From Jimgerdemannia flammicorona (taxonomy: Eukaryota > Mucoromycota > Endogonomycetes > Endogonales > Endogonaceae): a DNA stretch of 13,171 nucleotides. Positions 7,080-13,171 of this stretch are shown one piece after another. Each line of letters begins with the position of its first letter. Position 1 is the first letter of the stretch. Both the position numbers and the translations under genes were made by a program. The notes beneath the pieces are model-generated. The model was not told where the DNA came from and made no database searches. It saw nothing but the letters and a program-made list of their open reading frames with translations. The stretch spans positions 1 to 13,171 of the forward strand of contig RBNI01004984.1 in the NCBI GenBank assembly GCA_003990745.1. The letters run 5' to 3'.

Positions 7080-9082
7080 CTAAATTATTACATGTAGAAA
7101 CGGTATACCTTGGAGGTCGCTCGACGAGAAAAATTGGCTCCTTCCTGAGGGCACAAACTCGAAAAGACCGTTTGAATTGGAAGAGCTGTGGGTTCTTTCT
7201 TGCTCGTAGGCGGCTCGCCGATCGTTGATAAACTGTAGTGTGTCAGGTGTTAATTGGCTTTTTAGTGTATACAAGAATAATTTGCGTAAAACTTTTGAAA
7301 GAATCTCCAAAAATGGCCCAATGAAGTTCAACGCTATCAGTGTATACAAAATTGACCGCAACCACTGTGGCCATAATGAAATGTCCACTATCCGATTGTT
7401 ATCTGCAAATCGTGAAGATATCAAAAGGTTCATGAGGATAGATAGAATAACATATATAATATATATCAAAAAATTCTCGCAAATGCTAACAATAAAGCGA
7501 AATTTTCGAAACGACGTAAACAGCGATAATTTCCTCCACCATGATAATGGCAAAGGTAATGACAGAAGCCCAATAGACCAAAATACTAATGCCAAACCTA
7601 TAAAAAAAGACCAAGATATCGCCAACAATGATAATGATATCATAAATAACAACAAATATAACAGCAAAAACACCAATATTGTAAAAGATGATGATAATAC
7701 CAATGACCGTAAATGCGACAACGCCTTCCACCATAATAATGGTAATGGCAGCAACAGAAAAAGCAACAACAGCCATAATATCGACCATGTCGTTAATGAA
7801 ATTAATATCAGTGATAATGTTAATGGCGATACTAAGTCCAATGAAACCGGCGAAATCATAATTAAAATCAGTGCAAATTGAAATGGTAAAAGTCCCGGAA
7901 AAAGCCCGTATAATTTCTGAAGTGAAAAGGTCGTCCAAAACTGCAAAAATAACCTCCGTTTCACCGTTGACATACTCGGCCTGTTTTCGGGAATCGGGTT
8001 CCAGCAATCCTTTAGGAGTTGATTGAACTGTTCCGGAGCTCCTGGAATCAGCTCCTCTCGCAGCCCTTCTGAAATATTCTCGACTGCCCATTGAGCTGTG
8101 TTCCTTGGTGGTACACCTGTGACCATCTGCCAAAGTACAGTAGCAAAGCTGTAGACATCTGAAGCAGGTGTGCGGTTCCGTGATCCTCCATCGAGAAAAA
8201 GCTCAGGCGGCAAGTACGTCATTCGACCATAAACTCCATCTGAGGTCTGCAGTTCTTCGACTGATGTGCTCAAACCAATGTCTATCAACTGTAAGGTGTT
8301 ATCGATAAACAAAACATTTCCAGGATGAAGATCGTTATGCATGAAGCCATGCAAATGGACATAATAAAGAGAATCTGCAAGAGATTGCGCATAGGAAAAA
8401 ATATTTTTCCACGAAATTACATGTCGGGTGGAGTCGACAGTTCCTTTGCCGTAAGCCATCACCATCAAGTACTCCCTTGTGTCAGGATGAATTGTAAGTC
8501 CATAAACAGCGACGACACCAACACGTTCAGAACGTAAAAATATGTTCAAGGCCAGCTGGAAAATGTAAATAGATTGTATGAAATCTTGAGCATATTTGTT
8601 CTAGATTAATATGTGAAATAAAGATGTTATATGTGAATACTAACCTCTGGTACCATTGACCTTTTCAACTCTTTCATGGCGAATACATGACGTTTGGTGA
8701 TACCCTTGTACACCTTGGCAAATCCGCCGTTGCTCAGAAATTCAATCTTCATAAATTTATCAGGCGGTATCCACACCAAGCGATTCTCTAGTTGTTGGAT
8801 TCCCAACACTTCCAAGTGATTGAGAATGATTCGATCGGGATCAGGAAAGTCCATCCAAATCCATTCGAAACTTGAAGGAAGGTACTGCTCGAAACCGTAG
8901 ACAGGTTTGAGAGAGTTGAGAATACGCTGAAGACGGTCGGCTTGGCGCATGTGATGGTCTGGATTAGAAAATAAACTTAAATGAGCAACTTTGCTTCAGG
9001 CGTCATTTAAGTTATTGTTCAGATCCAGAAATGTACCTTGACTAGCAACCTCTATTGTGGTATAGTTGTCGTGATTGTTCAT
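7080..9082 (-). CDS. TKL-type protein kinase with a hydrophobic C-terminal membrane region
   Basis: Three exons, 9082-9037, 8958-8645 and 8555-7080, join in frame to 611 residues. Residues about 85-322 form a protein kinase domain: Gly-rich loop LSNGGFAKV (90-98), Lys111 in FAMK, probable helix-C Glu120, catalytic loop HNDLHPGN (193-200) with Asp195 and Asn200, DIG in place of DFG (212-214), PPE (236-238), SDVYSF and the late CWN..RPS block (304-314). All catalytic residues are present, so Ser/Thr or Tyr phosphorylation is expected. The style (YGLTIHPDTREYLMVM, DLHPGN) matches the TKL kinases expanded in Glomeromycota. Residues about 338-542 hold five or six long hydrophobic stretches, followed by a Ser-rich polar tail, so anchoring in a membrane is likely. 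The start ATG at 9082 is preceded by a TATA box. The tail overlaps a low-complexity DNA stretch, which makes its exact sequence less certain than the kinase domain. Confidence 0.88.
7500..7880. other. Low-complexity stretch inside the kinase gene, open in three frames
   Basis: This part encodes most of the membrane tail of the kinase. The same DNA is open in another minus-strand frame (also hydrophobic, Ile/Val-rich) and in a plus-strand frame (Asn/Asp-rich). The plus strand is rich in AAT, AAC, GAT and AGC triplets, and a segment at 7535-7570 (CTCCACCATGATAATGGCAA) resembles one at 7725-7760 (TTCCACCATAATAATGGTAA). Internal duplication of a triplet-rich repeat explains the absence of stops. 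Confidence 0.6.
8556..8644 (-). other. Intron 2 of the kinase gene (89 bp)
   Basis: On the minus strand the donor is GAG|GTTAGT and the acceptor TTTTCCAG|CTGG. Removal joins codons for Glu120 and Leu121 in phase 0 and restores the kinase reading through helix C. Without splicing the frame stops five codons into the intron. ATTAATC in the middle could serve as a branch site. Confidence 0.88.
8959..9036 (-). other. Intron 1 of the kinase gene (78 bp)
   Basis: On the minus strand the donor is CAAG|GTACAT and the acceptor TTCTAATCCAG|ACC, with CTAAT as a close branch-site candidate. Splicing in phase 1 joins G and AC to make Asp16, linking the first 15 residues to the long second exon. Translation could also begin at the ATG at 8950, which would make this intron part of the leader. 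Confidence 0.75.
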
Positions 9083-9186
9083 ATTAGAAGAGGGGCCGGT
9101 ATGTTTTGGATTCAGGGTACGAATTATCAGATTTTATGGGATTTCGCGAGTATATTCCGATACAGAATCATGCGACTCCGACAGCT

Positions 9187-9193
9187 TATATAA
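9187..9193 (-). promoter_or_regulatory. Probable TATA box of the kinase gene
   Basis: The minus strand reads TTTATATAAG, with TATATAA about 105 bases upstream of the ATG at 9082. The spacing allows a leader of roughly 70 bases. It is the only strong TATA-like site near the start. Confidence 0.55.
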
Positions 9194-9230
9194 AATAATA
9201 TTATTTGCCTAAATCCAGACCATGTGAACC

Positions 9231-9580
9231 CAGCCACGGATGTGAAACACCTCAGCCCACGGATGTGAAATTTGAGTTCGCAAAACTGAGTTCCTTAACT
9301 CCTTATAGACAAATTTCATAAAAATTAAACCATTTAAAGTACTGCTGAATAAATATTGGTGTGACACTCAAAAATTATACGTCCTAGGATCTTAGGTCCA
9401 TTGAACAATGACCGTGCAATATTGATTTCGTTAGATAGTGAGTGAATAAAAATAGTATGTGTTCCGTACCACCAGGTCACTTAAAATGGCAAATAGGAAT
9501 TCAGTTTTGCGAACTCTAGTACCTCAGCCCACGGATGTGAAACACAGCCCACGGATGTCAAACACCTCAGCCCATAGAGG
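9231..9580. repeat. Interrupted array of CAGCCCACGGATGTGAAACACCT
   Basis: Copies lie at 9231 (one C short), 9253, 9525, 9545 (GTCAAA in place of GTGAAA) and a partial one at 9568. Spacing is 20-23 bp. Two copies stand to the left and three to the right of a 243-bp inverted-repeat element. A short inverted match, CCGTGGGC, follows at about 9599. The array lies just upstream of the kinase promoter and could bear on its expression, but nothing in the sequence shows that. Confidence 0.8.
9274..9516. mobile_element. MITE-like inverted-repeat element, 243 bp
   Basis: The left end, 9274-9294, begins GAGTTCGCAAAACTGA, and the right end, 9496-9516, is its reverse complement at 20 of 21 positions. The interior is AT-rich and non-coding. 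It sits inside the CAGCCCACGG array: the left array copy breaks off after GTGAAA and the right side resumes near ACCTCAGCCC, which is what insertion into the array would give. The flanks TTT and TAG do not form a clear target duplication. Such elements are moved by transposases encoded elsewhere. Confidence 0.65.
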
Positions 9581-10508
9581 GCGTTCGGATCGGATGTACC
9601 GTGGGCCCTGGTCCCCCGTCATATCATTAATAATACATTAGTGAGATAACACCAAAACCATTCAATAAACAATAGACATCCTTCCAAATTGTCGAAAGAG
9701 AGAAGATGGTAAAGAAAGGATTTACAACAATTTGAAAAGGAAGAAACTCCGCCAAATATTTTTCGAAAAGAGAGGAAAAGGGAATAGTTCCAGAAAAATC
9801 CTTTCAAAAAAAAAAAAAAAAAAAAAAATTCCGATATCTACCCCCCAATTGTAAACATGTTCGCATTTTTACCGGCAAGGAAGCGTTTTGCAGACGCGAA
9901 TATCAACAAAGCGTCAGCAGACGTTTAATGACTTCAAGGTCTTGTATATTGAGAGACAAATAATCATTAACGTGCTCCTAAAATGACTTAGTGGGACATC
10001 TCGCCAAGAACGACGGCTAGAATGTTGGTACTAGTCGCTTAACCATCTTTGGGCATAAACGAATTCCTCGTGGTGTTGGTTGGTCCTTTTGACTTTGTTT
10101 TCGATATTCCATCAATTCGGGTGCCTCGTTACCAGGATATCATTATTACTTGATATCCCAAATACTACAACAACTCCATTCTCACCGTTGTCGCACTTTT
10201 TCACTGTCGTCTTCCCTAATCTGTAAATCCGATAGTCTCATCAACTCCTGCTTGATTCCTGTACGTACACATATTTTGTTACCATCTATTGTTCAGTACT
10301 TCCCAGACACTCCAGTTAGGTGATATTTATATGAGGAAAACCTCAATTTGTTTCCGCCTATGCGCAGCTCATTGGAATCACCCCTTGCCGTGCATGCATA
10401 TGGCCTCGGCATAGGTATTAACCTAGTCACAATAGAGGACTTATCCTCACGGTTACGTTTTAATAGCGAGTGTCGCGTCGGCCGTAATCTTTTAGCACAT
10501 CATGAAAT
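9581..10508. other. Non-coding stretch in the CpG-containing block
   Basis: No gene is supported. A 24-codon frame from the ATG at 9857 (MFAFLPARKRF...) ends at TAA and could be a first exon or chance. A 60-codon plus-strand frame ends at 10530 but starts at TTG and has no recognisable domain. A perfect 8-bp inverted repeat, GGATATCA / TGATATCC, lies at 10135-10158. Base use and CpG resemble the kinase gene, so an exon of an unrecognised gene remains possible around 9850-10500. Confidence 0.45.
9806..9828. repeat. Poly-A run (23 A)
   Basis: Twenty-three consecutive A follow an A-rich stretch with AATAAA at about 9663. It could mark the 3' end of an old retroposed transcript, but no flanking duplication was found. 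Confidence 0.7.
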
Positions 10509-10510
10509 TA

Positions 10511-10663
10511 GAACGAGATATATTGAATAGGTACCAGATAATTGAGTAATTAGGTCATATTTTGAGTTCTTCAGTAGGCAGATAATTAAATGTACACTAT
10601 AAGTACTCAAATATGTGACCTAGGTACTCAATGTATCTGATACCTGTTAAATGTATCTTGTTC
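10511..10663. mobile_element. Fold-back MITE with long inverted arms, flanked by TA
   Basis: The left arm, 10511-10572, beginning GAACGAGATATATTGAATAG, matches the reverse complement of the right arm, 10601-10663, at about 52 of 63 positions by eye, with two gaps. Only about 28 bases lie between the arms. TA dinucleotides flank the element at 10509-10510 and 10664-10665, the target duplication expected of elements mobilised by Tc1/mariner transposases. It has no coding capacity. Confidence 0.75.
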
Positions 10664-10699
10664 TAGTTTTGTGATGCAGAGGAAGGCCAGCCAAAATTA

Positions 10700-10868
10700 G
10701 TCGCATCTCTCGACGTTGGCCATAACCTTTGGCGGAGGAATCTCTGCAACAATTTGGCACACCTCGCGACGTCGACCATAACCTTTTGGCGGAAGAAGCC
10801 CTATGACAATTTGTCGCACCTCTCGATGTTGGCCATAACCTTTGGCAGAAGATGCCCCTCGAAAATTT
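10700..10868. repeat. 56-bp tandem repeat, three copies
   Basis: Units at 10700-10755, 10756-10812 and 10813-10868 share TCGCACCTCTCGACG, then GCCATAACCTTTGGCGGAAG, and end in ACAATTT or AAAATTT. The second unit has one extra T in its CCTTTT run. The minus strand is open for 62 codons with repeated KGYG..REVRQIV wording, but the unit length is not a multiple of three, so a repeat protein is unlikely. Confidence 0.9.
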
Positions 10869-11095
10869 AGACGTCGATCGCCCAAGGACTTGAAAGTTAA
10901 CTACACGCTATACTAGCTGACCTACATCAACTTATTAGTGAATTTAAGGCGGAAGTAGAAGACTGAGAAGGGGATAAGCCGAAGGGTGAGGTTGTGGTGG
11001 ATAGATGGTGTGGCGGTGGTGGTGGACGGAAGATTGAAAGATAGGTCCAGGGTGTTGGTTCCTAAGGCAGATAGCAGGACGAGCCGAGCATGAAA
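10869..11095. other. Non-coding, partly G-rich stretch up to the right border
   Basis: No gene is supported. The segment 10985-11030 is rich in GGTGG and GTGGTGGTGG-type sequence on the plus strand. The last CpG of the middle block is at 11085-11086. Confidence 0.5.
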
Positions 11096-11097
11096 CA

Positions 11098-11620
11098 CAG
11101 TTTCCTTCTATTATAGTCTGATAGACTAAAACCTGTTGCTCTACTTACAGAAGTTCCAAGATAATAGCTTGGTTGTACTATTTCTTCTATTGTTCTTATA
11201 TCTTCTAAATAAAATAATTTATTTCTTATCTTATTTGAGAGAGGTTTGAGAGTTCTTAGGTGACTTATTATATCAGATTGGGACTAGATAGTAACTGTGA
11301 TTATTTGAGAGATTGCACTTCTCTTCCATACTTCAGACAGAAGAGGGTTTGACCAGTAGAGAATGCTTTGAAGATTCTAATTATTGATAGTATTATTGAT
11401 AGATAGACATCCCAAGTGAGCTGATCTTGATCTTACTGAGTTCTCTCTTAATAGTCAGATTTATCCTTTTTATAAGTCTATTGATCTGAGAATGATAGAG
11501 AGTTGTTCACTATATTTTGATATTATATTTTTCTGCAAAATTTATTATTAACTTATTGACAAATTATCTTTCTTGATCTGTGATAATTTCTTTTAGTATT
11601 TTATATTTTGAGATAATTTC
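11098..11620 (-). pseudogene. Ty3/gypsy integrase relic
   Basis: The frame reads ILKEIITDQER, a stop, FVNKLIINFAEKYNIK, two stops, then TTLYHSQINRLIKRINLTIK. This is the integrase core around its second catalytic Asp (11576-11578, kept) and the tail where a Glu should follow the Asn-x-Leu motif; that Glu is Lys here (11468-11470). After a one-base frame change near 11430 the reading resumes as TWDVYL (Trp at 11412-11414) and then STGQTLFCLKYGRE, as in gypsy integrases. Further on, VLVYQTIIEGN at about 11100-11135 matches the C-terminal region. Integrase inserts the DNA copy; this one lacks a catalytic residue and is full of stops. Confidence 0.85.
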
Positions 11621-11978
11621 ATTATATAGAATTTCTATTATAGTTTATATATCTACTATCTCAATGATAAAGAAATACTGTATTGCTCACAAAAAGTAGT
11701 ATACTGAACTATTAGATCATCAATATGAGGCTTTTATTTCTAAATTATTATTAGAATTGATATAAGCAATTACTCTAGCATTATTTCTTGGTATTATTAT
11801 ATATGGTAAAATATAGTTCTATATCTATATAGAAATATATACATATATACAAAACAATATTATAGATTTAGAATCTGTAACTGATATCATATTGTAAAGA
11901 TTATAATTATTGAATATTGCTTCTAGTTTTATATAAAAATTAGTACTTAAAATTTAATATAATATATTAAAAAAATTA

Positions 11979-12180
11979 AAGTGCTTTAGATTATCTATTG
12001 CATTTTGACCTTACTTATAAGGGTAGTGTTTTTTTGTAGTAAATCATAAAGATCACAGTTGCTAAATTTGAAATATGAGAAAAATCAGAGATATTGATAT
12101 AAATTATTAATTAAATCATATATATAATATGTGAAGTAATATATATTTTTTAATTATATTAGCAGATAATTTAACAATAA
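11979..12180 (-). pseudogene. Ty3/gypsy reverse transcriptase/RNase H relic
   Basis: Around 12022-12066 the minus strand reads FSNCDLYDLLQKNTTL, resembling the segment of gypsy polyproteins after the polymerase fingers and palm, where a Leu-x-x-Leu-x-x-Lys motif precedes RNase H. In another frame, 11979-12004 reads NAIDNLKHF, the next conserved motif. Frame changes and stops are frequent, and the catalytic YxDD motif could not be found. Confidence 0.55.
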
Positions 12181-12190
12181 ATTAAATTGA

Positions 12191-13171
12191 GTACATAATC
12201 TCATAATTATTTATACTGATAGTCTATTAGTAGCATACTATTGAGATAAGTTCTGAGAACTATCTATTGAACAGTTTCTATCTTAATATTAGATAGTAAG
12301 CTAGTTATATATATAAGATAACTTTGCTATTCATTTTTGTCTATTAGGATAATATTGATGTAATTTATTTCATATATTTCTATATTTAATAATTCATAAT
12401 AAAATGTTATTCTATTTATACTTTATCACTTCTACTATTTTCCATCTGACAATATTCCAATAATGGTCTCTTCTCTATTCTCTCTCACTTATACTGGATA
12501 CTCTCTATCTCATCTATATTTACTAGAGAACTGCTAGCCCTATTTTGTTCAAAAGCAATAATGATCTTCTCTAGTAGTGGCTATAGTATATCTAATAGTA
12601 AGTACAGGAGCAGAGAGATAGTGAGGGTGATGAAGAGACTGAGTGAGCTGAGTAAGAGTGGGAGTGAGGTACTCAAGATAATTAATAATGTAAAGTCAAT
12701 AGAGTTAAGTGTGATAATCTTCTTTTATATTGCCTTTTGTTTTTTATACTACTTTCTTTTCTTTATTTATCTCTAATATTCTTTTTGATTTCTGAGATAT
12801 TTATCATCAGACTAATTTTCATCAGATTTATTATCAAGAGAATAGTTATTATACTTATATCAGTTTGCCAGACTCTTCACCTTTCAGGTATAGTGAGACA
12901 GTATGGGAATTTTCCTTCATTCATCTTAAATATTTCTTCTAATTTTGAGAACATTTATCATTAGATAGAATTTGGTCTAATTCATCATTATAGAAATGAT
13001 TATCCTGATTTATAGACCCTTAGGATATAATCTTTATCAGAAAGCTTTATAACAGATAATATTTCTTATCTGATGACTAGTGTTTAAGAATAGCTATTAA
13101 TATATTTAAAGTATATACTATATGGTAAATATCTAGAATATCTGAAGAGATATTCTATAGAGGGGGGGGGG
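12191..13171. other. AT-rich stretch without a recognisable gene, ending in poly-G
   Basis: Stops are frequent on both strands. Two plus-strand frames of about 70 codons (12561-12776 and 12737-12964) are Ile/Phe/Ser-rich and look like composition artefacts. A G-rich patch at 12600-12670 (GTGAGGGTGATGAAGAGACT-like) stands out but contains no CpG and no clear domain. Earlier gypsy parts (protease, gag) would be expected here but were not recognised. The window ends with ten G (13162-13171). Confidence 0.5.

Larger units (their letters stand above)
11096..12190 (-). mobile_element. Truncated, dead Ty3/gypsy retrotransposon (pol region)
   Basis: On the minus strand the order is reverse transcriptase/RNase H fragments (higher coordinates) and then integrase (lower coordinates). 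This RT-RNase H-integrase order is typical of Ty3/gypsy; Ty1/copia has integrase first. The integrase C-terminal part is recognisable down to about 11098, where the CpG-containing block begins, so the 3' end including the LTR is missing. The left-over reading is broken by many stops and frame changes. No gag or protease was recognised further upstream. Confidence 0.8.

Noticed and set aside
7225..7881. Plus-strand frame of 218 codons, Asn/Asp-rich in its second half
   Set aside because: It is antisense to the kinase tail, lacks domain features, and its openness follows from the triplet-rich low-complexity stretch.
7486..8133. Alternative minus-strand frame of 215 codons
   Set aside because: Its first half is a shadow of the conserved kinase frame, which carries the CWN and RPS motifs; the second half is an out-of-frame reading of the same hydrophobic repeat.
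9459..9641. 60-codon plus-strand frame
   Set aside because: It crosses the end of the inverted-repeat element and the tandem array, so it is a chance frame.
10348..10530. 60-codon plus-strand frame in the middle block
   Set aside because: It has no ATG start, no recognisable motif, and runs into the fold-back element.
12561..12964. Two plus-strand frames of 71 and 75 codons
   Set aside because: Their Ile/Phe/Ser-rich composition reflects local AT content, and there is no start context or domain; frequent stops surround them.
13162..13171. Poly-G end as a telomere or biological terminus
   Set aside because: Ten G without a repeat unit is more likely a contig-end or sequencing artefact.

Overview
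The window looks like a piece of a fungal nuclear genome rich in decayed transposons. The evidence is a spliced gene with short GT-AG introns, a tyrosine-kinase-like (TKL) protein kinase of the type strongly expanded in Glomeromycota and related Mucoromycota, and relics of eukaryotic hAT and Ty3/gypsy elements. Placement in Mucoromycota or Glomeromycota is inferred from the kinase style alone; no species can be named.

The window has three compositional blocks. Block 1 (about 1-6575) and block 3 (about 11095-13171) contain almost no CpG: by eye two in block 1 (468-469 and 2625-2626) and none in block 3. Block 2 (6580-11086) has abundant CpG and holds the only genes that look alive. Both borders are sharp, and each has a decayed mobile-element reading frame running up to it.

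Block 1, left to right: an AT-rich start; a 15-bp minisatellite (241-615); a cysteine-rich decayed reading frame on the minus strand (740-1113); a poly-A run and a second G-rich minisatellite (1265-1440); an 11-12 bp tandem repeat (1614-1724); two tandem copies of an LTR-like non-coding repeat (1811-2100 and 2106-2472); a 12-bp tandem repeat (2884-2943); a full-length but dead hAT transposase on the plus strand (about 3200-5190); and an unidentified decayed reading frame on the minus strand (5290-6572).

Block 2: a small, possibly split gene on the plus strand (6590-6908) lies tail to tail with a three-exon kinase gene on the minus strand (9082 down to 7080). The kinase is predicted at 611 residues: an intact TKL kinase domain followed by a very hydrophobic, probably multi-pass membrane tail. 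Upstream of it are a TATA box, an array of an 18-23 bp unit interrupted by a 243-bp inverted-repeat element, a non-coding stretch, a second inverted-repeat element flanked by TA, and a 56-bp tandem repeat.

Block 3: a dead Ty3/gypsy pol region on the minus strand (integrase and reverse transcriptase/RNase H fragments), cut off exactly at the block border, then AT-rich sequence without a recognisable gene, ending in a poly-G run.

I found no convincing new multi-gene system. The best leads are the kinase with a membrane tail, the CpG-free blocks with sharp edges, and the two small inverted-repeat elements.
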